Shown here: piece after piece, positions 1-10,968 of the stretch
How the letters are laid out: each line of letters begins with the position of its first letter
Numbering within the stretch: position 1 is the stretch's first letter
NCBI GenBank assembly: GCA_040143965.1
Contig: JASJQH010006877.1
Coordinates: 1 to 64,000, forward strand
Source of the DNA: Basidiobolus ranarum
Lineage: Eukaryota > Basidiobolomycota > Basidiobolomycetes > Basidiobolales
Reading direction: 5' to 3'
Length of the DNA: 64,000 nt
Translations under genes and position numbers: made by a program
The notes under the pieces: generated by a model
What the model saw: the letters and a program-made list of their open reading frames with translations, nothing else
The model's database searches: none
Told to the model about the DNA's origin: nothing

Positions 1-82
1 CACCAGGGGTCTTAACAATGCGAACACGGTTAGACTTGGTGTTGTAGGAAAGACGACGACGATAGGTTACACGTTGAGCCAT
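1..82 (-). CDS. RPL34: 60S ribosomal protein eL34, N-terminal part only
   Basis: The first 27 codons of a ribosomal protein read leftwards and run off the window edge. The peptide starts [18 protein letters not shown] and continues RVRIVKTPG, the characteristic N-terminus of eL34, a basic protein of the large cytosolic subunit. The start ATG (complement of 80-82) has no splice acceptor directly upstream. The rest of the gene lies outside the window, so length and later introns cannot be judged. Confidence 0.93.
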   Translation of the reverse strand, partial: MAQRVTYRRRLSYNTKSNRVRIVKTPG

Positions 83-496
83 TATAACAGTTACTACTGG
101 TAGCGAGTGAAGAGTAGTTCAAAGAGAGAAGAGTAAGAAACAAATGGATGGGTTGAATATAAAAAAAGATTGAATTGGAAAATCAGGGGATAAATAGAGA
201 ATCATGTTAGCAAATGCTCAATCAAAGATGGATGTATACATGGTGCGTCATGTATATATATTATTCTAGGTAAAAACCAACGTACCTCACTGAGTTTGTC
301 CAAGTAGGCAAAAGAAGGAAACTGTACCAAACTAGGTTCCTTTTTGTAGGAGAAACTAGTATTTTTTTGAAAAGACCGCGAAGATTTTACGATTAATTAA
401 TCAAAGTTGGGATTAAGCTTGATTTTATTGTTGATTTATTGGCCATTTAAATAGTATATTGATCAATGTTAGGCCCAACTCATAGAGATGGATGGT
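83..496. other. Intergenic: eL34 promoter and DAHPS 3' end
   Basis: About 410 bp between two leftward genes. It must hold the eL34 promoter and the DAHP synthase 3' end. No ORF or RNA gene is visible, and no clear TATA box or ribosomal-protein promoter element was recognised. Confidence 0.6.
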
Positions 497-2383
497 TTAA
501 ATTCCAGGGACTCCCTTCCGTGCACCCTCATAGTATTTAGCAATAAGGAAAGCTACATCTAAGCTTTGCTCGTAATTCAAACGAGGGTCACAGAAAGTCT
601 GGTAATTTTGAGAAAGATCGGCATGGTCAAGCTCCATGAACCCGCCAACACATTCTGTACAAATAAGAATATTAATTGGTTTTCGATATAGCATAAATGT
701 GAGCATAGATGTGAGCATAAATGTGGTGGATATGGTGATTACCTGTAACGTGGTCTCCAGTCAACTCAAGGTGAATGCCATTCAGTTGACTTCCGTTCTC
801 CTTGTGAATACGGATAGATTTACTAATCTCTTGAATGATGTTTGTGAAGTCGCGAGTCTTCACGCCTGAGGAACTTTGTTCAGTGCTATCAATGAATTAC
901 ATGGTGATGAGCATTGGCATCAAATTACATAGCAATGGACTAGGCAACGTACTTTCCGTGCATTGGGTCACAGGCCCAAACAACAACATGACCAGATTCT
1001 TGTACAGCTTTAATGTGTCCTGGGAGATATTGGTCGATCTATACCAAGGAAAAGGTCAGCTTCGGAGTCAAAAGGTGAATAAATATCAACTGACCTTGGT
1101 GGCGCTGTATCTGGATATCAGAGTCACTTTACCAATCTCTTTTTTGGCATTGACGATGTTTAATAATCTGACAAGCTCCTCATTATCCATGCTCGGGCCA
1201 ACCTTGATTCCGATAGGGTTCTCAATACCAGAAAAGTATTCGACATGAGCACCGTTCAGCTGCCTGGTTCTATCACCAATCCAAAGGAAATGTGAGCTTG
1301 TATTGTACCATTTCTTGCCTCCGTTTACAGGGTCAGGTAAATATCTAGTGAGGGCCTCTTCAAAGGGAAGCATAAGCCCTTCGTGAGACATGAAGAGATC
1401 TACGCTGTTGAGGGTAGAAGGTGTCTGTGGTTGATCGGCTCCAATTATTTGCATGTAATTGAGAGCGTCAGTCAATCGGTTGATGATAGTTTGATACTCT
1501 TCACGAATTGCAGTTGAATTGATGTACTGAATATCCCACTCAGTTGGTCGATGAAGATCGGCAAATCCAGAATTAAGGATAGAACGAACATAGTTCATAG
1601 TAGCAGCAGAATGGAAATAAGCACTGTAATTGTGCGTTAGATCAGTGAGATCAAAGCTAGGATCGGAGAGATTCAACATACCTGACTAATCTCTCTGGGT
1701 CTGGTTTACGATCACTGGGATTAAACCCGTTGATATTATCTCCTCTAATTTTCAAACATTTAGGTAAAGGAATCGAGATATTGCTGTAACAATGCTGTAC
1801 CTGAATGAAGCAATCTCTACCCCTTCGTGCATTTCAGTAGGCTTAGACCGAGGCTTGGCATACTACAACAACACTTGTTAATACGTGGAAGCAAACGATA
1901 GCAACCTGACATTACCTGTCCAGCCATTCTAGCAATTCTAACCACCGGTATTCTAGCTCCCCAGGTGAGTACCAAGCTCATTTGTAGGAGGATTTTGAGT
2001 TTACTCTCGATTGGTTGCTAACATTTTCCGTAAGCTTGGTGATGCTATGGAGAAGGCGAGCTGATTAGAACTAACCTGTGAACAGTAATCAAAAGATTCG
2101 GCACAATCACCGCCTTGCAAGAGGAATGCTTTTCCCAAAGCTACATCCTTGAGCTGCTCTCTAAGTGTTTGAATCTAGTGCAGGATGTTAATGGCGATGT
2201 TACAAATCCGATACCTTGTAGACTTGGCAATACCTCTCGTGGACAAACTAGAGGAGGTAAATGCACTAGCTTGTCCAATACTTGTTCAACCTTCTCTTTG
2301 TCCTCGTATGCAACATCCTGGGTTACTGGTTTCTCTCTCCAGGAAGATGGAGCCCAAGACGTGTTAATATCACCAGAAAGCAT
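497..2383 (-). CDS. Class II (plant/AroA-II type) DAHP synthase, 9 exons
   Basis: Condenses phosphoenolpyruvate and erythrose-4-phosphate to DAHP, the first shikimate-pathway step. Exons that join in frame: 2234-2383, 2076-2174, 1916-2017, 1801-1862, 1682-1744, 1095-1623, 953-1038, 743-885, 497-654, giving 463 residues, the normal class II length. Diagnostic blocks appear in order: FLLQGGDCAESF, LTWGARIPVVRIARMAGQ, YAKPRSKP, RGDNINGFNP, FLWIGDRTRQLNGAH, GIKVGPSM, VWACDPMHGNT, GIHLELTGDHVTECVGG and CDPRLNYEQSLDVAFL. These cover the metal- and PEP-binding residues of the family (the DC of GGDC, the H of MHGN, E of LELTG, D of CDPRLN). The Met at 1679 that starts the longest single reading frame lies inside an intron (1624-1681) and is not the start. 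Similar to the class II isozymes of some filamentous fungi rather than yeast Aro3/Aro4. Confidence 0.95.
691..726. repeat. 3 x 12-bp tandem repeat in DAHPS intron 8
   Basis: Three tandem 12-bp units of the form gcataRatgtgR, within the intron 655-742. Being a multiple of three, the repeat keeps frames open and makes a false HIYA repeat in a spurious ORF. Confidence 0.8.
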
Positions 2384-3141
2384 TTAATGAAATAGCAAGG
2401 TTTGTTTGATCAGCTCAAAATGTCTATAACATAACACAAGTTGTAGGCCTCACTTTATATATTTGACTCTTCAATACTTGATCAATTGGCTAAACAATGT
2501 CCACATCTATCCCCGCTCATCCTCACTTTATTAAGCAAATGTAAGTCGATCAGTATTTTTGAGCACAAACGCCTGTGTGATTCATGGTCAACTCAAACCA
2601 CCATGAGGGCTGTTCCTGGCTTCGAATTGATCACGAAATCTATTCATGAATGAGAGTATGCTCCAGTTCCGACTCTTGGATGACTTGTTGTGAGTCGAAG
2701 AAAAAAGTAAATATAAATGGCAGATCTTGCTCCAATTTGCTTAGACATGTTCCTATCGCAATCTAGATTATAACCAGAATATTACTAGAATGAGCATCAT
2801 GCTAAGCCCGTCTAAAATCAACTTTAGATCAAGCCATACTGTCAATTAGAGTTTTATTAGTGGTTGGGCTCAATCCAAGTTCTGTTCGATCTTCGGTACA
2901 AAAGCCTTTTATGTATATGTAGCTTTGTATTAAAAGCCTTTTATGTCGTCTTGTATTTCTACCCTCTGGTCGCTACTATAAACGAATAGGTCATACAATT
3001 CTTTTTGATCAAGTTGAGCTGAGGGGCCTATTTTACCAATCATTTCAAGGATAAGGGTAAGGGTAAGTAAGGGTAAGGATTGCTTTGTATTGTGAATTTT
3101 TTGAGTGAAGAGTTAGGAATCCTACGCTTTAGTTTCTTAAT
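2384..3141. other. Divergent promoter region DAHPS / PIG-P
   Basis: About 760 bp between divergent start codons. It contains a 15-bp direct repeat (aaaagccttttatgt at 2900-2914 and 2932-2946) and a GGGTAA-rich tract at 3048-3089. No coding exon recognised. Confidence 0.6.
3048..3089. repeat. Short (G)GGTAA-type telomere-like tract
   Basis: Four close copies of taaggg/gggtaa spacing lie 50-95 bp upstream of the PIG-P start. Too short to be a telomere; it could bind a telomere-repeat type general regulatory factor. Inference only. Confidence 0.45.
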
Positions 3142-3801
3142 ATGGCCAGTAAAGCTAGTTTTATTGATTCGCCAGCATTTCCAGATGATTCGCCCACTAC
3201 TCTAACTAAAACTCCAACTTATGAATACTACGGCTTTGTGATTTATCTTATTTCTTTCTTTGCTTATGGTAATACTCAAGAGAAAGCACATAGACATGGA
3301 GCATAGACACTTATAAACATTTAATTAGGTGGCTGGTTACTTTGGGCCTACCTCCCAGAGGGAACCTTAGACAAGATTGGCATTACATATTATCCCAATA
3401 GGTTAGTTTTGTATAGAATATGTCAGAAAACCAAAGGAATTAATCTATTATACCGTAATTAACACAGATATTGGGCATTAGCATTTCCGGTATGGATCTT
3501 TGCAATTGGCCTCTATGTGTTTCTTATTTTCATCTCTCACAGTCTCTTAAGTACTGCGCCTTTTGATTCGTTCAATACTTTTACTGGTATGAATACTACT
3601 TTAAACAAATTTGTCACTTAAAGTGTGGCTAACTCGTGAAATGTAATAGATGAATATGCCAATGTAATGAAGGCTGGAGATCAAACTCGAATGACCGAAA
3701 GTACAGTCCCTGAACTACAGGACATACCGATAGGTGTAGTAAACGCGTGTTTGTATCAATCTGACGCTTGGTTAGAAGCTTGGGAGGATGATAACAATTA
3801 A
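3142..3801 (+). CDS. PIGP: GPI-GlcNAc transferase subunit P (PIG-P)
   Basis: Small ER membrane subunit of the complex that adds GlcNAc to phosphatidylinositol, first step of GPI-anchor synthesis. Four exons (3142-3268, 3329-3401, 3468-3586, 3650-3801) join in frame. After a short Ser/Thr/Pro-rich N-terminus comes TYEYYGFVIYLISFFAY (first membrane span), then WAYLPEGTLDKIGITYYPNR and YWALAFPVWIFAIGLYVFL (second span), the standard PIG-P domain. The tail (DEYANVMKAGDQTR...) is polar and cytosolic. Two hydrophobic segments and a total near 156 residues match the family. Every intron is 60-67 bp with GT-AG borders. Confidence 0.95.
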
Positions 3802-5458
3802 AGCCAAGTGTCAATGATTATCTAGAGAAAATGTACTTAATAGTACCATTTTCATTCTGTGTATCAAATATTAAATATCATTAGATATATACTTTTCTTT
3901 ATCATCTTGAAATTAATAATTACTTATCTCTGACTTCAACATCTCCCCAATATCCTAACTTGATAAGCATTCTGTTATCTGTAATAGTAATGAATATAAA
4001 GCATACCTATCCTAACACAAGTACAGCCCATGTAACCAGGTGTCATCTTGAGCGCCAAGACATCGATGACTAATTATGAGATGATGTTTACTTGATTATA
4101 TCAAGTAAAGACAAGAAAATGGCGACCTTTAGGTGCAATGTGTTAGCATTAAATTATTGTATATTCTTGGCATGCAAGTGTATTAGATTTTTAGATATAG
4201 GGAGTAGGGTCATTCAATACAGGGCAAATATTGAACATTAAAGCCCTTTCAACAAAACATCTCCAGCTATATATATATATGGCCTTGATGAATTTGGTAT
4301 ACTGTTATAAGCTGCTCTTGGGTGATTGAGTACAATCCACCAGACCATTAGTATATGCATTATCTATGATAAGTCATCAATCCTTTGACATACATAGGCT
4401 CCAGCTTGCCCATCTTGGTTTTGCACTGAATATAGGACATAACATAAATCCAAGAAAATTGACCATATTCACGTAATTTCTTGAAATTAGGATAAGCACA
4501 GATAAGCACAGGTACTTGTTTTACATACAGCTCAAGCAGTATCTCAATACCATAATTTTGCAGTTAAACTGAGTATGATTTGACAGTAATGAATTACTGA
4601 ATACAAATATTAAAGGTAACCATACAATATAATTAGCCTCTACAATTACAACGTACTGCTGCTTACTGTCTTGATTAATATATAAATATAAATGCTTACT
4701 GTCTTGATTAATATATAAATATAAATGCTTACTGTCTTGATTAATATATAAATATAAATGCTTACTGTCTTGATTAATATATAAATATAAATACATGCTA
4801 GATATGTGTTGGTACTGCCGTTGGTATATGGAATATCTATGTTCCATGGCGAAGAATACATATAATATACGATTGCGAAAGTTTATTTAATCGCATCTAA
4901 GCTAATCTAGAGAAGTTATCAAAAGTGATAGGTTAGACGGAAGACTAATCAAATAGGATTATCGACAATCTGGATGAATCAGTTTAGGTTTATCAACTCA
5001 TCCTAAATTCTCAAGTGGCATTACAGAAACAACTCCAGAGTGAGTCCAATTCAGGATGCATGTAACAAATCCAATTCGATACCTCATTGCCAAGTATACC
5101 TTCAAATTGGTTTCACCATTCACTGAGCATACCATATGCGTCTCAGCCCAATATAGGTCAGTGCAGCGGTTGATATCCATGCTAGTATGTGCCAAGTGGT
5201 ACCGTAACGAGGTAGTACTTGTACAAATATTGACTAAACCGTAAGTGGAAGTGGATTTTTAATAAGCTCTAATAATTAGCAAATATGCATTGTAGAATGA
5301 TATATATTTTATCAAAAAAGGGAACAAAACACAAAATGGTAGTAAATTTTACATGGAAAGAAAGAAACGAAATCCAAGCAAAGGTTAACTGTTATTATGG
5401 AACAAATGCAAAATTAACCAAATGTCTATTAAGTATGTATATACGGAGCTAAACTCTT
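3802..5458. other. Intergenic 1.66 kb, convergent 3' ends, minisatellite
   Basis: Lies between the convergent PIG-P and MADS genes. It holds the 33-bp minisatellite at 4660-4791. Around 4998-5195 on the minus strand a 65-codon frame is open, but nothing recognisable is encoded and no joining exons were found. Confidence 0.5.
4660..4791. repeat. Minisatellite, four perfect 33-bp units
   Basis: Units at 4660-4692, 4693-4725, 4726-4758 and 4759-4791, each starting tgcttactgtcttgattaat, are identical by eye. The unit is a multiple of three, so two minus-strand frames stay open across it and give artificial repeat peptides. Perfect identity suggests recent expansion. Confidence 0.95.
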
Positions 5459-6622
5459 TCACTTTTTGTCACCCTGGGGATATTGGGGAATCTTGCCCAT
5501 ATTCGTGCTACCACTCCAGTAGTTGTTTGGCTGCATATACTGGTTAGTTTGGGCAGCGTAAGGATTGATGGGCTGTTGTTGATTGTACTGTGGATACTGT
5601 CCTGGATTCATATAGTTGCCTGAATTTAAGCTGCCTGCGCCAAGGGGCATTTGATTTGACATTTGCGATGACAACTGTGATTGAAGTTGATTGGGCATTT
5701 GACTGGTCATTTGATTAGGCATCTGGTTGGACATTGGATTGGACATTTGACTAGGCATCTGACTTGAGAGCTGGTTTGGCATTTGAGTATTCAACTGACC
5801 AGGCATTTGGCTGGGAATTCCACCATACTGTTGGCCATAGGTAAGACCAGCAAGAGCGGCATTGTATGCATTATGTGGAGCTGGCTGATTATGGAGAAAT
5901 AACGTTAGAACTCTTTGTTCAAAATAAACAATATTAACGGAAAACCAACCTTTCTATCATCTCCATAAATTGAATCGTTGCCTTGATCGACTGGAGAGTT
6001 TTCGTTTCCGTAAATATTGGACGGTTGTGGTGTATGAGGTTGGCTTTGTTGCTAATAAACCAGATGTTAGTGAAAAAAGCCTTGGAGCAGTTTACAGAAA
6101 ACCTCAACTTACAGGTGAAGAATTGTCATCTTTAGCCTGCGCCGGATCGGGAGCATTTAAGCAAGACTGGATTAAGTTTTTCCCCTCAGGTTGAGTAACA
6201 AGCGGCTGTAATTTGGGCGTGGTAAATGTGTAAACGAGGCCAGTCTCAGAGACAACCAAGAGAAGTACTTGCGTTCCTGTAAGTGTACTTAATTCATATG
6301 CCTACAAACAATTATTAGTTAAGAGGATCCCAGGCGAGTGTTAATCAATAATAATATCTACCTTCTTCATGATCCCAGCCTTACGTTTGCTAAAAGTGAT
6401 ATGACGACGGCTCTTATCTTCGATGTATTCAATCTTGATCTTACGACGACCAGCTCTCTTTTCGTTCTTTGGAGTAGGCTCGTCGGAGTCAATATCGTCG
6501 TCTTCGAATTCTCGCTTATTGCCACGTTGTTCGTCTTTAGATAGGGGTGGAGATATCCCGCTATTATTAAAATTTCTGTTTACGACATTATTCATCGCAT
6601 TGACGGTACCAAGATTGTTCAT
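5459..6622 (-). CDS. MADS-box (SRF/Mcm1-type) transcription factor
   Basis: Sequence-specific nuclear regulator of the SRF/Mcm1 class. Exons 6362-6622, 6113-6301, 5950-6051 and 5459-5884 are all multiples of three with phase-0 introns, giving 325 residues. An acidic linker (FEDDDIDSDEPTP) precedes the MADS domain at about residues 58-112: GRRKIKIEYIEDKSRRHITF, SKRKAGIMKKAYELSTLTGT and QVLLLVVSETGLVYTFTTPK. This is followed by the SAM-like end LVTQPEGKNLIQSCLN typical of type I fungal Mcm1 homologues. The C-terminal half is Gln/Met/Asn/Pro-rich with many imperfect MPxQxxxQ octads, probably an activation region. It is likely the single Mcm1 orthologue, controlling mating and cell-cycle genes (inference). 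Confidence 0.94.
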
Positions 6623-8290
6623 ATTTAATACTGGAGGCGAACAATTAAAGAATGTGTAAGTTGTCAGGAAACTTGCTAGTTTGCGTCACAAAACCTAAAC
6701 GGTGTAAAAACGAGAATAGGGCAATAAACGTTCAAGTTCAAATAAAGGGATAGAGACCAAAATGGGACTTGAGTTGTGAAATATCTGATGAACGAGGTTC
6801 CAAATCAAGGTTTTGGTGGATGGATAGGGTATAAGCTTTTAAACCAAACGAGCCGAAGTGCGTGGTAAAATGGAGGATATAGCAATTCCAAATTAGAAAA
6901 GGTCTTTTATGTAGTTTTATAGTTAGTCCAGTTCAACACCACTTTTTTTCAGTAATGACCCGGAAATTTCATTCGTCCAGAGATCCCCATTTTAGTGACT
7001 CTATCCCTAATTCAGACGTTTGATTGGCCTCCCATCCATCAATAAAATCCACGAATTACAATATAATCATCGAATCCTATTGCGTCTCCGCCGTCTTTCC
7101 ATCAGCCTATTCTCTGCTTGGCTTCCTTGTAACTGTATTGGCTGATTATGCTATTAGTTTAGCTCTTGCTAGACTTTTCTTAAAAGGAACATTAAATTAA
7201 TTCGTTTTGTCAGTGACAATAGTGGTGGTGACGCCTTCTTAACAATTGTGAGTTGCTATATATGTAGCTATTTCCATTTATATACAAATGTGCTCGGCTA
7301 ATTCGGTCATGGGACACACCTAACCCTAGCTTCTACTCCGTTGATTTGCTACTTATGCGGGATCTCACTGACTGCGAAATCCAATTGAAGTCTATACATT
7401 TGGCATTATTGTCTAGACTATACCAGAATGCTCTTCTTTTTAAAGCCAATTATGGAACGAAACAGGATCTTGAGCTTCCATGTTGATGATCCAACATCGA
7501 TCAAGAGCAGGAATGTTTTGCTTTCCCATCCCCATACCCATCAACTACACGACCAATAAGGGCGGTACAGAATGGCATCCACGTTACTTGTCTAGGTAGG
7601 ACAGCATGCAGTCAATGAAGACAAATTGAATTGTTTGTATGGGCCTCTGTATGTCTTCGGTATGGCCTATGGCTATATTCTAAGATTACCTGTTGAACAC
7701 AACTGCAGTAACCTATGCTTGCAGAGGTGGTAGAATCAGTAGACTAATGACGAGATCATGTGGGACGATGGTTAGCTCTCTTATATAGAAGGTTAGTAGT
7801 TTTAGTTTTCGTGCTCGATATACTCTAAATATTGGTCAAGATCAGCGCATATGCACACTTTGCTCATTGAATAAATAAGGGAGGTTTTTTTACAGGTAAA
7901 ATTAAGTTATACCGATAATTAATTAGAAATGAAGATCAGCTCACTGAGAAAGGTCATTGTCACTACGAATATCCCAAAGCAGTAAGTGATGTATTATTTC
8001 TCGTCTGGATCGCCACTACCTTTCTGCGTTGACATGGCTCTATTTAGAAGAAAGACTTATTTTCGGTAAACACGTTGTCAAGTGGTATATGTATATATTT
8101 AGATTTGTATAGTGTGCAGGTAACACAAAAGGAAATTTAGGTCATATTCCGTTTTGTCATTAGCAGATTCATAATGATGGAGGATGCTCTAATTTCATTC
8201 GATTTTAATTGATGGAAGCAAAAACATATATAAAGAAGTTAACAATATAATAATGAAGAGTAGTTCCTTGGTTGCCGCGATGGCCAAGTA
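6623..8290. other. Intergenic 1.67 kb upstream of MADS gene
   Basis: No reading frame over 60 codons on either strand and no exon recognised by reading. It includes the MADS promoter at its left end and the ERGIC-53-like gene's 3' end at its right. Unusually long for this gene-dense window; no RNA gene recognised. Confidence 0.5.
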
Positions 8291-10279
8291 TTAAATGTAT
8301 TTCTTTCCAGAGTCATCGAATTTCTTCGAGTAAACAGTATAACCTACGGCTAGAGCAACTTGCAGACAGACAAATCCAAGAATATATTTCCAATAGGACC
8401 GTTCTACGGGTGGTTGTGTCGAATTGCCCATTTGATTTTTTGTACTTTTGAACCCCTTGGAGCCAACCTTGGACTAAATTACGGGATTAGTACGACTCAG
8501 AGAATGTAGTAACTAAATCGATTTACCATGATATTCTCAATTTTAGAATCCAAAAGGTCGATAGAGTCGCGAACCTTTTGAAGTTCCTCATTTTCTTTGA
8601 CTGTCTTCATGAATTCTTGAATATCGTCAGCCAGAGTAGTCACCGTCTTCTTGAGACCGCTAATATCCTTCGCCATTTTAGATACTTTTTGACTAGATAC
8701 AATATAAATGTTATTGCTTTAATATGGAAAATGTTGTTTAACACGTACCCCAGCTCAGCATCAACTTTGACGGGTGACCCATCTTGACTTATCATAGCAA
8801 TGGGTGCATCTTCTTTTTCTTTTACAAGTTCTTCAACGGTTGAATGGAGACTCTCGAGTGCCTCCATGATTTTATATTGGGTTTCATGAAGTCCATCTAG
8901 CAATGGCGGCTATACGAATGCAGGGATTAGATGGTGTTTTTGTCGAAACATAAATAGGCACTTACCAATCCAGTCTCTTCAAGCTCTTCCTTCTTTCGGA
9001 GTTTTTCCATCTTACTTTGGATTTCTTCAATTTTCTAAAAATACAAGTCTGGTTGAGAAGGTGCGAGAGAGTGACAAGAAAGTCGAATGATTCATACCTT
9101 CTTATCTTTCTGTTTCAGTTTGAAGGATCCCTCTTTCTTGACTTTCTCTTCTTCATGGGGTCTCTTAGATGTTGCCTATTCAGAGGCTTAGCAAACGTTA
9201 GGTGCGCAATCTAATTTCATTAGAAACTTACTTTCTTGCGACCTGGTGGATTCACTTCGTAGGTCTCAAAAGAAATAATATCGTGATCATCTGTGGGTAT
9301 ATGAATCTCTGGTTAAATAACATCAATATATGGCAATGTTGATGCTAATACGAACCAGCAAGTTCGGAAGTGGAAGCTGAAAAGCCAAAGTAATATCCCG
9401 TTGGAAGTGCGATATTGGGTGCTTCGAAACATTTGGTATAGGCCTTCCCTTTCTCACTGGTATCAATTGAGAGCTGTGAAATCAGGATGAGGATAAATTG
9501 CTTAGGATATATTCGACATGAACGAGTTGAACAAATTCATACATTCAAAGTATTATCATAGTAAGATAGCTTGGCATAAACAGGCCCTTTGGCGTTACGA
9601 TAATCTCTGGGGCAACCGGCAAACATCTTCGAATTTTTCTCTGGAACTTGACTAATCTTTAGCTCACCATCATTGAGGACGGCGGATATAAATGGCGAAT
9701 ATCTCTACATCAAGAAATATTATGTATACAATTAAGTATTGAAGCACATAGAATCGATTCGTAATAGTCTCTTACATTTGCTTTGGGATCAAAAGTGTCA
9801 AAGAAAATAGCGAGACCATCCCATTGGTCACGATTACCGTAAATAGGGCCAGACTTCGCTCTCTCTTTAGTATACCAAAAAGCGATACCATTACCGCCCG
9901 TATAGCCTCTGCCAGTTATTGTGAAGGAAAATTCAACTTCCCATTCTTTATAAGGATTGGACTTTTCTGCCCAAATGGAGCCTTTCAATCCCGGAACACT
10001 TGGTGCTAACCGAATGGAATTCGGGCTAGCAATGGCGTCTATAAAAGCGAATTTTAGAATGGAATACATACATATTAGCGAGTAGACGAGCAAAACTATC
10101 TTACTGTCGTGAAAACTGAAGTATGGAATGGTATCTCCAATAAGATAAGGCTTTTTGAAACTTAGCTTATAGTCATGTCGTGTAAGTAGAGTATCCTCTT
10201 CATTTGAGGTAGTTTCACCAAGAACTGAACGGTACGATAGTAGTCCAAGGAGACAAGAAGCAAGTGTGCAGTATTTCAT
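8291..10279 (-). CDS. ERGIC-53/LMAN1-like (Emp47-type) cargo lectin
   Basis: Type I membrane L-type lectin that carries glycoproteins between ER and Golgi. A signal peptide (MKYCTLASCLLGLLSYRSVLG) is followed by the lectin domain: YKLSFKKPYL, GSIWAEKSNPYKEWEVEFSF, GGNGIAFWYTKE, WDGLAIFFDTFDPKAN and NGEL/CRDYRN-type strands. Then comes a charged coiled coil (KIEEIQSKMEKLRKKEELEE; LLDGLHETQYKIMEALESL), one C-terminal membrane span (YILGFVCLQVALAVGYTVY) and a short tail ending KKYI, a dilysine KKxx COPI-retrieval signal. At least nine exons; the first intron follows FSFHD and others interrupt the stalk. About 470 residues by estimate. The D-F-D-N type calcium/sugar residues of the lectin fold appear conserved (FDTFDPKAN). 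Confidence 0.9.
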
Positions 10280-10968
10280 AATCTAAGAGTGAGTGGAATG
10301 TGCTGGTATTGTGAGAGGCTTAGAGCCAAGTAGTTATAGTAGGGTAATCTGGCAACTGAGGCTTGAGTATTAGGCGTAGAATGGAGTATTATTGGAGGGA
10401 CAGTAGCAAGGACAAATCCAGTCCTATAGATATAAATACGCTGATAAATAAAGATTTAGGGCCAGATTTAGCAGTCCATGTAAAATAAGGAGAGCAGTGA
10501 GGGATGAGGATAACGTATGCCTGAAATCAAGCTTGTTTCTGGTTGTTGAAAACGCAGCCAATCTCTTCTCTCGTCTCCTGAAAGTCTTATCCCTGAAAGC
10601 AAATGTTCGTTTCACTTCATTCTTATTTAAATTAATCAAAGTTATAACATCCTATCAAGATCTGTTAGTTTATGGTTGATAGTTCTATTGTGCATGTGTG
10701 TGGAGAATACTAGTAAATTAACAATACATAGAGGCTTGAAGTGTCAAAGCAAAATGAGTTGTTTAAATCTGGAGATTTCGATTAAAAAGTGCGCCTAATT
10801 TTATATGACTGTTTGAAGGAAAATCAGCGAATCAAACATAATTGATTTGTTTACTCATTTGCAAAAACAAACAGAAAAATCTACTTGGATTGTATTGCAA
10901 TGCTTCAAGTGCATTAGCCATCTAAGCACTTTGTACCCTCTACTCTTGTCATTTCCTACCATTCTGCA
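10280..10968. promoter_or_regulatory. Divergent promoter: cargo lectin / RING protein
   Basis: About 690 bp between two divergent start codons. Contains A/T tracts and a pyrimidine-rich stretch just before the RING-gene ATG (10925-10965). No TATA box stands out; the open frames here look accidental. Confidence 0.5.

Noticed and set aside
1086-1679. Long frame taken as a separate 197-residue protein
   Set aside because: Its first 19 residues are intron sequence ending in ttacag; the rest is exon 6 of DAHP synthase.
4521-4861. Two repeat-rich minus-strand frames encoding YLYINQDSKH-type repeats
   Set aside because: Produced by the 33-bp minisatellite; no homologous family and AT-rich flanks.
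5056-5244. 62-codon frame, and the opposite 65-codon frame, as transposon remains
   Set aside because: No reverse transcriptase, integrase or LTR pattern could be read.
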